Origin: Chloroflexota bacterium
GTDB taxonomy: Bacteria > Chloroflexota > Dehalococcoidia > JACPPT01
Assembly (NCBI GenBank): GCA_016190815.1
Contig: JACPPT010000041.1
Location: forward strand, 1-36,498
Length of the DNA stretch: 36,498 nt
Reading direction: 5' to 3'
Made by a program: the position numbers and the translations under genes. Below are positions 7,419-14,707 of this stretch, piece by piece. The notes beneath the pieces were generated by a model. The model ran no database searches, was not told the origin of the DNA, and saw nothing but the letters and a program-made list of their open reading frames with translations. Within the stretch, counting starts at the first letter, position 1. The number at the start of each line of letters is the position of its first letter.

Positions 7419-7646
7419 ATGGATAGAATCTCTAGAGAATATAAGAACGCTGGCATGGTGGGGTATAGGCTAAAGGTTCTCTCGCTTTTGCCTCGCATAG
7501 GGGATAAGAGAAGGGGCAAAACTAGACAAGAGTTATTCCAAGAACTTGGTTGGCAGGATGCTACTTTTGTAGGAGAATGCCTACAAGCCCTAAAGAGAGA
7601 AGGCTTGGCGAAGTGTCTTCGGGGAAGGTTTTGGAGACAAACTTGA
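7419..7646 (+). CDS. Small winged-helix-like protein carried by the IS
   Basis: A 75-residue basic protein. The part from about residue 30 (GKTRQELFQELGW, then ECLQALKREGLAKCLRGRFWR) has the look of a small winged helix-turn-helix: a recognition helix, a second helix, and a basic wing ending in an aromatic residue. AAGGA lies 9 nt upstream of the ATG, but the site is weaker than that of the divergent gene. It could regulate the IS or be a chance reading frame. It ends 9 bp before the transposase stop, with which it converges. Confidence 0.45.
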   Translation: MDRISREYKNAGMVGYRLKVLSLLPRIGDKRRGKTRQELFQELGWQDATFVGECLQALKREGLAKCLRGRFWRQT

Positions 7647-7655
7647 ATCGGCATT

Positions 7656-8669
7656 CTATCTTCTCACTACCTCCGTCCAATTCCTGAACGGACTACTTAT
7701 TCCTGCTACCTCAGCAGGAGTCCTACTCCCCAATGTCATATGTGGCCTGAAGAAGTTGTAGTGTATCAGGAAGCCCTGAAGTATCAGATATGCCGTAGCT
7801 TCCGTCTTGAAGCCTCGCATTACCTTCGTTCTGGCTTTTATCGTCCCGTGGAATCTCTCTATAAGATTGGTATTCAGTTCCTCGGTAAATCCTTGGGAGA
7901 GAATATGTCCTGTATCTGCTCCAAACACCCGCTCTATACCATCGGGATACGCTCTCATTCCATCTGAGATTATGTATCTGGGTATTCTGGTGGTTCTCTG
8001 GGCTGCCCTTGTCATCACAATCTGCACATCGTGTATGGTGCGCTTGCTGGACAGATGGGAGGCCAGAAGGAACTTTGTATCTCGGCAAATGATGTCCCAG
8101 AACCACAGCTTTCGTGGCTTTTTCCCACCTAACCCTATGACCGTCTCATCCACTACCCAAGTATCTGAGGCATTAGCCCGCAGAGAATCCAGATAATCTA
8201 GTGCCTTCTCCGTATAGCGTAATACCCAGCGATAGACAGACGAAGGATTTATATCTATGCCATGAGCTTGTTTGAGATTCCGAACTATCGCCGAAAGGGA
8301 AAGCCCGTCATAGAACATGGTCAAAGCAGAGCCTATTTGCTCTGTCGTATAGCGCATCCTCAGCGGGGTATCTTTGGGCGTGAACTTCCGCATACACTTC
8401 CGACATATGTAATTTTGGACTCCATTCCGTATCCCATATTTCATTACGTCATCTGAACCACAGTATTTACAGATTATCGGCTCTGGCTTAGTAAAATGCT
8501 GCTTCGCTAAGTGCATCACTCCAGAACTGGGAAGCTTCAGGGTAAGCTCGGGTCGTCCTTTCCGTAGTATTAGGTTTTGTGGTTTGTTTACTTCGCCTTC
8601 CATCTCTTTCTCCAAGAACTTCTGAAGCACCTTTTCAAATTTCCTGTCTCTTATCCATTCCTCTGCCAT
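7656..8669 (-). CDS. DDE transposase, IS6/IS240 type, with N-terminal zinc ribbon
   Basis: A 337-residue transposase. A zinc ribbon is formed by C67-C70 and C89-C92, followed by a helix-turn-helix-like region (LSLSAIVRNLKQ...NPSSVYRWV). The catalytic core shows the DDE triad D174 (VVDETVIG), D236 (ISDGMRAY) and E271 (NLIERFHGTIKAR), then the closing YNFFRPHMTLG.RTPAE. This order matches the DDE_Tnp_IS240/IS6 fold, and the ends and 8-bp duplication of the element support it. All catalytic residues are present, so the enzyme may be active. The zinc ribbon extension distinguishes it from short IS26-like enzymes. Confidence 0.9.
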   Translation of the reverse strand: MAEEWIRDRKFEKVLQKFLEKEMEGEVNKPQNLILRKGRPELTLKLPSSGVMHLAKQHFTKPEPIICKYCGSDDVMKYGIRNGVQNYICRKCMRKFTPKDTPLRMRYTTEQIGSALTMFYDGLSLSAIVRNLKQAHGIDINPSSVYRWVLRYTEKALDYLDSLRANASDTWVVDETVIGLGGKKPRKLWFWDIICRDTKFLLASHLSSKRTIHDVQIVMTRAAQRTTRIPRYIISDGMRAYPDGIERVFGADTGHILSQGFTEELNTNLIERFHGTIKARTKVMRGFKTEATAYLILQGFLIHYNFFRPHMTLGSRTPAEVAGISSPFRNWTEVVRR

Positions 8670-8737
8670 TATCCTGTAGCCTCTTGTTGTCTTTGACTAC
8701 AGGATAAAACTTAGCTACACCTCTATGCAAGAGAACC

Positions 8738-8745
8738 GGTTGCCC
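8738..8745 (+). repeat. Right 8-bp target-site duplication of the IS
   Basis: GGTTGCCC directly follows the IS right end and is identical to 7152-7159. Confidence 0.85.
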
Positions 8746-8797
8746 AAATCTCTTGACACCCATGCTATATTAACCTTCAGGTCAGGATTTTTGAGCA

Positions 8798-10063
8798 TTG
8801 GAACATACAGGCGTGAACAATTCCTCTAAGGCTCTTACCGACATAAAGGTTCTGGAATACGCCCAGTTCGTATCGGGGCCATATTGCACCAAGCTCTTAG
8901 CTGACATGGGTGCCGAGGTTATTAAAATAGAAGCCCCGGCGTCCGGGGACGAGGCGAGAACACGCGGCCCTTTCCTGGGTGACCTCCCTCATCCAGAGCA
9001 CAGCGGCCTTTTTCTTTATCTGAACACCGATAAAATGGGTATAACCCTTGACCCTACCACGTCTAGGGGGAAGAGGATATTCCGTGACCTGGTCAGGTGG
9101 GCTGATGTGCTGGTTGAGAACTATCCTCTGGGCTACATGAAGAAGCTGCGCCTTGACTTCGGCGCTCTGAAAAAGCTCAACCCAAAGCTTATCATGGCCT
9201 CAATCACGCCCTTTGGACAGAGCGGGCCATATAAGGACTACAAGTCCTACTACTTGAATACCTTTCACGCAGGGGGTGAGGGCTACTGCCTTCCAGGCCC
9301 GCCCGCCTGGCTCCTCTTTCCTGACCGTCCCCCTGTAAAAGGTGGGGGCTTTCTGGGAGAGTACGACAGCGGGCTGGCTGCTGCCAACGCTATTCTATTT
9401 GCCCTCCTTGCTCGCGAGGAGACAGGCCAGGGCGAGTATATTGATGTTTCCCAGCAGGAGGTGCTCATAGGTTGTATGCGCCACGAGTTGGGCGCCTGCA
9501 ACGATGGCTACATCGAGAGCCGGGCCAGTCGAGCCCTGCCGGTAGGTGGCCTCATGCAGTGCAAGGACGGCTTTGTGGACATCATCCCTCTGGAGGCTCG
9601 TCACTGGGAGGCCCTCATGGAGCTTATGGGCAACCCTTCATGGGCAAAAGAGGAAAAATACAGGTGGTCCAACTTCGTTTCACAGGTTTTTGGCGATGTG
9701 GAGGCCCGAATGCAGGCATGGCAGGATGTGAACGACTTCATCGAGGGCTGGATCGTAAAACATACCAAGGAAGAGATACACAAGGCCTCCCAGGACAGGG
9801 GCTGCCCTATGGGGCCGGTTTTCACCGCCGAGGAGGTGGTTAGCTCCGAGCAGCTCCGCGTTCGGGGGTATTTCTCAGAGGTGGAGCACTCCGAGGCAGG
9901 GAGGTTCAAGTACCCCGGGTATCCTTATAAATTCTCCAAAACCCCCTGGAGGCTCGAGCGCCCAGCTCCTCTGTTGGGCCAGCACAACGAAGAGGTCTAT
10001 TGCAAACGCATGGGCTACTCCAAGGAAGAGATGGTAAAGCTGAGACAAACAGGTGTGATTTAG
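8798..10063 (+). CDS. CaiB/BaiF family (class III) CoA-transferase, subtype A
   Basis: A protein of about 420 residues starting at TTG 8798 (a GTG at 8813 is also possible). N-terminal VLEYAQFVSGPYCTKLLADMG and GAEVIKIEAP are standard CaiB/BaiF motifs, and the C-terminus closes with PAPLLGQHNEEVYCK. These enzymes move CoA between acyl-CoA and a free acid, or act on thioesters such as carnitinyl-, oxalyl- or benzylsuccinyl-CoA. The position of the catalytic Asp of formyl-CoA transferase is Glu here (DVSQQE). It is most like the gene at 16657-17877 (both contain SGLFLYLN and GITL). The next CoA-transferase begins only 2 bp downstream, so the two are probably subunits or partners. The substrate is unknown. 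Confidence 0.88.
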   Translation: MEHTGVNNSSKALTDIKVLEYAQFVSGPYCTKLLADMGAEVIKIEAPASGDEARTRGPFLGDLPHPEHSGLFLYLNTDKMGITLDPTTSRGKRIFRDLVRWADVLVENYPLGYMKKLRLDFGALKKLNPKLIMASITPFGQSGPYKDYKSYYLNTFHAGGEGYCLPGPPAWLLFPDRPPVKGGGFLGEYDSGLAAANAILFALLAREETGQGEYIDVSQQEVLIGCMRHELGACNDGYIESRASRALPVGGLMQCKDGFVDIIPLEARHWEALMELMGNPSWAKEEKYRWSNFVSQVFGDVEARMQAWQDVNDFIEGWIVKHTKEEIHKASQDRGCPMGPVFTAEEVVSSEQLRVRGYFSEVEHSEAGRFKYPGYPYKFSKTPWRLERPAPLLGQHNEEVYCKRMGYSKEEMVKLRQTGVI

Positions 10064-10065
10064 GC

Positions 10066-11253
10066 TTGAGCAACCTTACGAATAATCTGCCAGTAAAAGG
10101 TATGAGGGTCGTGGACTTCAGCCAGGTCCTGGCCGGGCCTTACGCCGCCACCATGATGGCCTTTATGGGCGCTGAGGTCATCAAGATTGAAAGTAGGACG
10201 AGGGTAGATATAGTCAAGCGAGCCTCCCCCACTCGTTTCCACGACATCAACCTGAGCAAGATGAGCATAACCCTGAACATCAGGCAGCCGGGGGCCGTGG
10301 AGATTGTCAAGAAGCTGGTCTCTATAAGCGATGTGGTGATTCAGAACTTTCGGCCGGGCGTTATGGAGCGCCTGGGCCTGGGATACGATGTCTTGAGGGC
10401 GGTGCGCCCGGACCTGGTCATGCTCTCCCTTTCAGGCTTTGGCGCTGAAGGGCCGGAGCGCCATTACTCTGCCTACGCCGCCATTTTCGGCACCATGGGA
10501 GGGCTGGCCCACATCACGGGCTATCCCGATGCCCCACCCACCGAGGAAAGAGGCCCCCTGGACTTGAGGACAGGCCAGTTTGTGGCTTTCGCCATTCTGG
10601 CTGCTATCCTTCATCGTAGAAAGACGGGGGAGGGACAGTATATAGACCTCGCCGCCAGGGATGGCATAACCTCCCTCATCGGCGACGTCATCATGGATTA
10701 CACGATGAACCAGAGGAGCCAGTCCCGGAAGGGCAACCTGGACGATTTCATGGCCCCCCATAACTGCTATCCGTGCAAGGGGCAAGACAAGTGGGTCTCC
10801 ATTGCTGTGAAGACCGACGAGGAATGGGAGGCTCTCTGCAACGCCATGGGCATGCCCGAATTATCCAAAGACCCTCGCTTCGCCGACTCCTTTAGCCGCT
10901 GGCAGAATCAGGAGGATCTGGACAAAATCATCGGCGGCTGGACTTCAGGCTATACCCACTACGAGGTCATGCACATCCTACAGAAGGCAGGGGTCGCCGC
11001 TGTGCCCTCGTTCAACAGCGAGGAGCTTTTCAAAGACCCGCACCTTAACGAGCGGGGCTTCATCATAGAGCTGGAGCACCCGGAGCTGGGAAAGAGGAAG
11101 GTATTCGGCGCTCCGTGGAAGTTTGCCAACATAACCCCCCAGATCAAGCGAGGGCCGATGCTGGGACAGCACAACGAGTACGTTTTCTCCGAGCTCCTGG
11201 GCTTTTCAGAGGGGGAAATCGCTGAACTGCAAGAGAAAGAGGTCCTGAACTAG
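10066..11253 (+). CDS. CaiB/BaiF family (class III) CoA-transferase, subtype B
   Basis: The preferred start is TTG 10066, just after the preceding stop, giving about 395 residues; an in-frame ATG at 10000 would overlap the neighbour. MRVVDFSQVLAGPYAATMMAFMG and GAEVIKIES open the family fold. The catalytic Asp is kept (DLAARDG). The insert DKWVSIAVKTDEEWEALCNAMG is shared almost word for word with the gene at 14708-15913, marking a second subtype. The pairing with a subtype A gene that lacks the Asp suggests a heteromeric enzyme, as in benzylsuccinate CoA-transferase. It ends with GPMLGQHNEYVF. Confidence 0.88.
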   Translation: MSNLTNNLPVKGMRVVDFSQVLAGPYAATMMAFMGAEVIKIESRTRVDIVKRASPTRFHDINLSKMSITLNIRQPGAVEIVKKLVSISDVVIQNFRPGVMERLGLGYDVLRAVRPDLVMLSLSGFGAEGPERHYSAYAAIFGTMGGLAHITGYPDAPPTEERGPLDLRTGQFVAFAILAAILHRRKTGEGQYIDLAARDGITSLIGDVIMDYTMNQRSQSRKGNLDDFMAPHNCYPCKGQDKWVSIAVKTDEEWEALCNAMGMPELSKDPRFADSFSRWQNQEDLDKIIGGWTSGYTHYEVMHILQKAGVAAVPSFNSEELFKDPHLNERGFIIELEHPELGKRKVFGAPWKFANITPQIKRGPMLGQHNEYVFSELLGFSEGEIAELQEKEVLN

Positions 11254-11280
11254 AAGTCTCCCGGCAGTAGCTACCCGCGT

Positions 11281-11300
11281 GGGGGGGAACCCGAACTTTT
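11281..11300 (+). repeat. Boundary repeat, CCGAACTT type, copy A
   Basis: GGGGGGGAACCCGAACTTTT resembles the copies at 11918-11940, 13131-13151 and 20805-20824 (minus). It lies downstream of the hicA stop. The intergenic stretch 11254-11381 holds nothing else I recognise. Confidence 0.5.
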
Positions 11301-11381
11301 GTGGGGATTTGGTTTATCACCTCAACCCCAAGTGTAGGCTCTAGGAAGCAACTTGGGCTGATCTCAAAGAATAAGGATGGC

Positions 11382-11603
11382 TTACAACAATCCAGAAAAT
11401 CTCCCGGGCGTTATTGCTGCCTGCCTCAATATGGAGCGTAACGTCTTTGGGGCGAGTTCATGCCGGTGATAGGGAATTGTTACTCTCCGACCTGTTTCGA
11501 GATGCTTAAGAATATAGTGACTACCTCGAACACGATGCACTGTAAAGCCTGCGCGTAGGAGTACCTCTACAGTTTGCTTGCCACTAACCCGTGGAAGCTT
11601 CAC
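11382..11603 (-). CDS. hicA: HicA-family mRNA interferase toxin
   Basis: A 73-residue protein with the HicA/YcfA pattern: KLPRVSGKQTVEVLLRAGF, then the motif GSHYILKH with the catalytic His, followed by TIPYHRHELAPKTLRSILRQA. HicA toxins have a dsRNA-binding fold and cleave mRNA. Its GTG start overlaps the hicB stop by 4 bp, so the antitoxin is translated first. It is one module of an accessory block running from about 11.28 to 13.76 kb. Confidence 0.88.
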   Translation of the reverse strand: MKLPRVSGKQTVEVLLRAGFTVHRVRGSHYILKHLETGRRVTIPYHRHELAPKTLRSILRQAAITPGRFSGLL

Positions 11604-11821
11604 ACTGCAACCTCTACAACTGCCTCCTCAATAGATTCCTCGGAAGGTATTGGCTCACCATCTGCTTGAAGGCTCTCGATATAGAGCTCTATAGCTTCCT
11701 TAATATTAGCTAGAGCTTCCTCTCTGGTGTCGCCTTCGCTGATGCACCCAGGCAACAAAGGGACTGTAGCAGTATATCCACCCAACTCATTAGGCTCAAG
11801 GATTACGCGAAAACTCTTCAC
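11600..11821 (-). CDS. hicB: HicB-family antitoxin
   Basis: A 73-residue HicB-like protein: FRVILEPNELGGYTATVPLLPGCISEGDTREEALANIKEAI matches the partial RNase H fold of HicB (GG(Y/F).a..P.lpGc.seGdt.eEA..n). It starts at GTG 11821, with a GCGAGG-like ribosome site. There is no obvious C-terminal DNA-binding domain, so it is the short form. It neutralises the HicA encoded just downstream. Confidence 0.88.
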   Translation of the reverse strand: MKSFRVILEPNELGGYTATVPLLPGCISEGDTREEALANIKEAIELYIESLQADGEPIPSEESIEEAVVEVAV

Positions 11822-11917
11822 TTAATACCTCGCCTTTCGTAAACTCAAGAATCCCTGCATTATCGGTACATATTCTGTTAAACTGCGCTCATATGCAAAT
11901 TATAACAGAAAACTAGT

Positions 11918-11940
11918 CGGGGGAAAATCCGAACTCTCTT
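11918..11940 (+). repeat. Boundary repeat, CCGAACTT type, copy B
   Basis: CGGGGGAAAATCCGAACTCT lies between the hicBA pair and the stop of the next minus-strand gene (12051). It shares GGGGAAAATCCGAACT with copy C at 13131-13151. Confidence 0.55.
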
Positions 11941-12050
11941 AGATATATGGTTCATCGCAGGTATAGCACGAGACAGACAGTCCATCATAAACTATGACTT
12001 TCATGGCCCTCGCTGTGTAAACGGTATTAGCGCAAGTTTAGGAATCTGAA

Positions 12051-13001
12051 TCAAGATACATTGGAAAACAATTGCCTAACTGAAACGTAGGCTTCGTTTG
12101 TCTCTGCCGCCCTTCTAACTTTTTGTTCGAGAACTGTGCGAAGGGAAAGCTTCGACTGCAATAGATCATTCAGGTCGAGACCGTCCATGCAAACTATATT
12201 TGTTGGCTTGCCTCGGATAAACGCCTCAAGCCCTTCCGAGCTGAATCCGGAGTAGCTCATGAACAAACCCCTTGACCATTTGGCTTTGCCACCAACTTTC
12301 CCTGAGAAAACCAAAAGACGTTCCTGCCCAACCAGTTCATTTTGCCACGTTGCTTCAACAAGGTAGGTTTCGTCTTGAAACTGCAAACTACCATCTATTT
12401 GCTCACCAACGAGTCTGAATGAGCTCCGGGGTGCCAAATTGAACACGTGAAATAGGTCATTGAGAAATTTCTCAAACTCGAATCCTCTTTCCTGTGGGGA
12501 GAGCGAGCTAAGCTTCAGAAGTTTAGTGCTCAATTCTAGGCGCACTTTGTGGGACAACGCCACAGCATCAGACATACCATCCGATTCGGATGGACTTCTA
12601 GGCAAACTACCAAGGAACTTCAAGTCGTGAAGTTCAGGAATCTTAAAGCCCACTTGAGCAATAAGCTCATTCAGCTTCTTCATTTCCTCGTAGGTAATAG
12701 AATCGCCTTTGTTTTGGCGATACATTATACCTTTTCGAATAAGTTCAACAAGAAGAGGGCAGAAGCTATTACTCTGATATTGGAGCGTAGCAGTTAGCAA
12801 CTGAGTGATAGCAGGAAGTTTACTGCCACCGGGCCAGAATTGGTTAAGACCAAGTAACTTAGCAACACCCTCAAAAGAAATGTTTTGGTCTGCGAACGGA
12901 TGGGCCTTGCCCGGTAGAAAAGGGTAAAGATGTTCAGCAAGTTTACTCAAAACTTGAGTCTGCGCAAGAGACAACATCATCTTAGAAGCCCATCTTGACA
13001 T
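12051..13001 (-). CDS. Restriction-endonuclease-like protein (Mrr-like PD-(D/E)xK fold)
   Basis: A 316-residue protein. Residues about 1-165 are helical and not recognised. The C-terminal half has the Mrr/restriction endonuclease-like pattern: GFEFEKFLNDLFHVF (E175/E177), then GEQIDGSL (D203) and YLVEATWQ (E216), then SGKVGGKAKWSRGLFMSYSGFSSEGLEAF. In related proteins I would expect a Lys in the ExK position; here it is Thr218, so the nuclease may be altered or inactive. It stands alone between two boundary repeats in an accessory block, suggesting a solitary defence or remnant gene. The start at ATG 13001 has no clear ribosome site. Confidence 0.65.
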   Translation of the reverse strand: MSRWASKMMLSLAQTQVLSKLAEHLYPFLPGKAHPFADQNISFEGVAKLLGLNQFWPGGSKLPAITQLLTATLQYQSNSFCPLLVELIRKGIMYRQNKGDSITYEEMKKLNELIAQVGFKIPELHDLKFLGSLPRSPSESDGMSDAVALSHKVRLELSTKLLKLSSLSPQERGFEFEKFLNDLFHVFNLAPRSSFRLVGEQIDGSLQFQDETYLVEATWQNELVGQERLLVFSGKVGGKAKWSRGLFMSYSGFSSEGLEAFIRGKPTNIVCMDGLDLNDLLQSKLSLRTVLEQKVRRAAETNEAYVSVRQLFSNVS

Positions 13002-13070
13002 TCATTCGCATATTAACACAGGCAAGCCAAAACAGTCAAAGCAGTCTGTTCATCCTGAAGCTAGTCATGC

Positions 13071-13151
13071 GTTAGTTCGGGCCATTTTGAATCCATTAGG
13101 TTCAGAAATAGCCACCTTGCTCCCCGAGCCAGGGGAAAATCCGAACTTTTT
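13071..13151 (+). repeat. Boundary repeat with 60-bp direct repeat (left copy) and CCGAACTT core C
   Basis: Bases 13071-13130 match 13690-13749 at about 49 of 60 positions, including TTCGGGYCATTTTG and AATAGCCACC. The copy continues into AGGGGAAAATCCGAACTTTT (13131-13151). Together the two copies bracket the HEPN-like gene at 13169-13678. Confidence 0.75.
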
Positions 13152-13168
13152 GCGATGTGTGGTTCTTG

Positions 13169-13678
13169 TTAAATTTTGTCCATAGGAATTTTCTGTATAG
13201 CTTCTATTAGCGCCGGACACTGTTTGACAAGTAAATCATCCTTGTAGTTTTGAATTGCCTTCTTGAAATCATCGAAATACTTTTCAACGACAATTTCAAT
13301 CCAGCCGTCATCTTTTATTATGATGCCGCAAATGTCATCATGCCTTATTCCCATTCTTATTGTCCCTTGCTGATTCAGCAGATATTGATGGACTAACCCA
13401 GAGCGAACCCTGCCATAGATGTCAAAATTTGCATCCAAATCTAAATACGGCTTGCCTAAATATTTCAGAAAAGCTTTAAAATTACAGGTCTTCGGTCCAG
13501 ATATTAGTTTTCCTGTTACTAGCCCGCCAACAATTTCGGTGTAGTCTAGCAGGCCCAGCGCTGACAGAAAATTAGCTTTCCCACTGATAACAGTTTGCAG
13601 GTCATTGACCATAAACGCTTCGATTTTTGATACGAACTCTTGGACTTTCGCTAAGTCTGCGCTCATAGTCGCTTGCAC
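13169..13678 (-). CDS. Unknown protein with HEPN-like Rx4H motif
   Basis: A 169-residue, mostly helical protein that I do not recognise as a named family. It contains RSGLVH (R92 to H97), which fits the Rx4-6H motif of HEPN ribonuclease/accessory domains, placed between helical segments as in that fold. A later ATG (MSADLAKV) at 13666 is an alternative start. It is flanked by direct repeats of about 60 bp at 82% identity, suggesting that it arrived or was duplicated as a unit. Many HEPN proteins work in toxin-antitoxin or phage-defence systems, but no partner gene is adjacent. Confidence 0.6.
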   Translation of the reverse strand: MQATMSADLAKVQEFVSKIEAFMVNDLQTVISGKANFLSALGLLDYTEIVGGLVTGKLISGPKTCNFKAFLKYLGKPYLDLDANFDIYGRVRSGLVHQYLLNQQGTIRMGIRHDDICGIIIKDDGWIEIVVEKYFDDFKKAIQNYKDDLLVKQCPALIEAIQKIPMDKI

Positions 13679-13689
13679 TCTGTTACGTT

Positions 13690-13759
13690 GATAGTTCGGG
13701 TCATTTTGTATCTGTCAGGTTCGAAAATAGCCACCGTGCTCCCCGGGCAGGACCAGAAC
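13690..13759 (+). repeat. Boundary repeat, right copy, ending in a tRNA-3'-end-like segment
   Basis: This is the second copy of the 60-bp direct repeat. It continues as CTCCCCGGGCAGGACCAGAA (13739-13758), whose complement resembles a tRNA T-arm plus acceptor end (TTC.GGTCC-TGCC-CGGGGAG). Similar segments occur at 19316-19335 (opposite strand) and 36118-36137. Confidence 0.65.
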
Positions 13760-13788
13760 ATTTTTGAGTCCCTCGCCTTCCAGTTCAC

Positions 13789-14535
13789 CTAACTTCTGGC
13801 TCTGGCCTTCTTCCTCCTTTTGGGCATGCCAATGGGGCAGATGTAAACACACATCCCGCAGGCCCTGGCCCCCAGGCGCCTCTCCTGCTCGTCCATGTGC
13901 TCGTAGCACTTGTCGGCATCCATGCGGACCTCCCGCGGCTCCGAGGCCACAAAGGGGACGCCGCTGAAGGCTTTGGACGGGCACTCCACTACACAGGCCT
14001 TGCACTTTCCGCATTCGTCCTCCATAAGCTGGCCCGGAGGAAGGGGCGCATCGGTCAGGACGGTCGCCCACCTGACCCGTGGCCCCATCTCGGGGGTTAT
14101 GAGGAGGCAGTTCTTGCCTATCCAGCCGTGCCCCGCCAGGTGGGCGGCTAGCTTGTGGGAGAAGAGTGCTGCGTGCCTCTTCCTGTCCAGGGTTTGCGAG
14201 GCGGACACGGGCAGTGCGAGATGTCCCCGCTCCTGAAGCATACGGCTCATCTCCAGGGCGATGCGGTCGAGATGGTGGTTCACGACATGGTAGATGTGGA
14301 AGTGGTATGTCCCGATGACCTTCGGATTGCTGTGCTGGTGCAGCTCGTCCACGATGCCGTGGGCCAGGGGCATGCCTATGGATATGGCGCTGGGGAACTT
14401 CTTCAGGAAAGGCCCGCCCTGCGCTGTGATAAAGTCCCTGGCCGGTCTGAGGTCGGCCGTCCCGAAGAAGGCGGCCCCCAATGTCTTCGAGCGTGCTCTC
14501 ATCTCGTTCACCAGGGCATCTATGCTTTCTCTCAT
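13789..14535 (-). CDS. QueG-like 4Fe-4S double-cluster protein
   Basis: A protein of about 248 residues starting at ATG 14535, chosen because AGGAGG lies 6 nt upstream; an extended reading to 14595 would run into a repeat. The N-terminal half resembles epoxyqueuosine reductase/corrinoid-reductase proteins (DFITAQGGPFLKKFPSAISIGMPL, then HLAGHGWIGKNCLLITPEMGPRVRWATVLTDAPL). The C-terminal half has CGKCKACVVECP and a second cluster motif CGMCVYICPIGMPK. It is shorter than QueG and lacks its HEAT-repeat tail. QueG-related proteins of this form are common in organisms using corrinoids and reductive dehalogenases, but the substrate is unknown. Confidence 0.8.
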   Translation of the reverse strand: MRESIDALVNEMRARSKTLGAAFFGTADLRPARDFITAQGGPFLKKFPSAISIGMPLAHGIVDELHQHSNPKVIGTYHFHIYHVVNHHLDRIALEMSRMLQERGHLALPVSASQTLDRKRHAALFSHKLAAHLAGHGWIGKNCLLITPEMGPRVRWATVLTDAPLPPGQLMEDECGKCKACVVECPSKAFSGVPFVASEPREVRMDADKCYEHMDEQERRLGARACGMCVYICPIGMPKRRKKARARS

Positions 14536-14564
14536 CTGCGTCCTCCTATCAGTTTCCCGGAATC

Positions 14565-14671
14565 CCTCACCCCCTATCCCCCTCTCCCTTGCCAAGGGAG
14601 AGGGGGAAAAGAACGCTGGGGGAACCCCCAGACCCCCACCAGAGGGGGTATCCCCTCTGGACTCTCAAGTG
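14565..14671. repeat. GC-rich palindromic intergenic repeat, copy 2
   Basis: It contains CCTCTCCCTTGCC-AAGGGAGAGG, CTGGGGG-AACCCCCAG and AGAGGGGGTATCCCCTCT hairpins. In reverse complement it aligns with 31991-32086, sharing CCAGAGGGG, GGGGGTCTGGGGG and a TTTTCCCCC segment. It fills the gap between the QueG-like gene and the CoA-transferase. Confidence 0.75.
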
Positions 14672-14707
14672 GAGGTTTTGGGACAGATTTTACACCCTGG
14701 AAGGGGT

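Larger units (their letters stand above)
7160..8737. mobile_element. Intact IS6-family-like insertion sequence, 1578 bp, with passenger genes
   Basis: The ends are inverted repeats. The first 13 bases, GGTTCTCTTGCAT, are identical at both ends (7160-7172 and the complement of 8725-8737), and similarity continues, with gaps, for about 20 more bases. The start resembles the GG.xCTGTTGCAA ends of IS6/IS26 elements. Perfect 8-bp direct repeats flank it. Inside are a DDE transposase (7656-8669, minus) and two small genes (7188-7403 minus, 7419-7646 plus). Typical IS6 elements are about 0.8 kb with a single gene, so this one is long. The perfect duplication suggests a fairly recent insertion, 60 bp upstream of a CoA-transferase gene. 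Confidence 0.88.

Noticed and set aside
8753-8778. Promoter TTGACA with TATATT downstream of the IS
   Set aside because: The two hexamers are only about 7 bp apart, far too close for a sigma-70 promoter.
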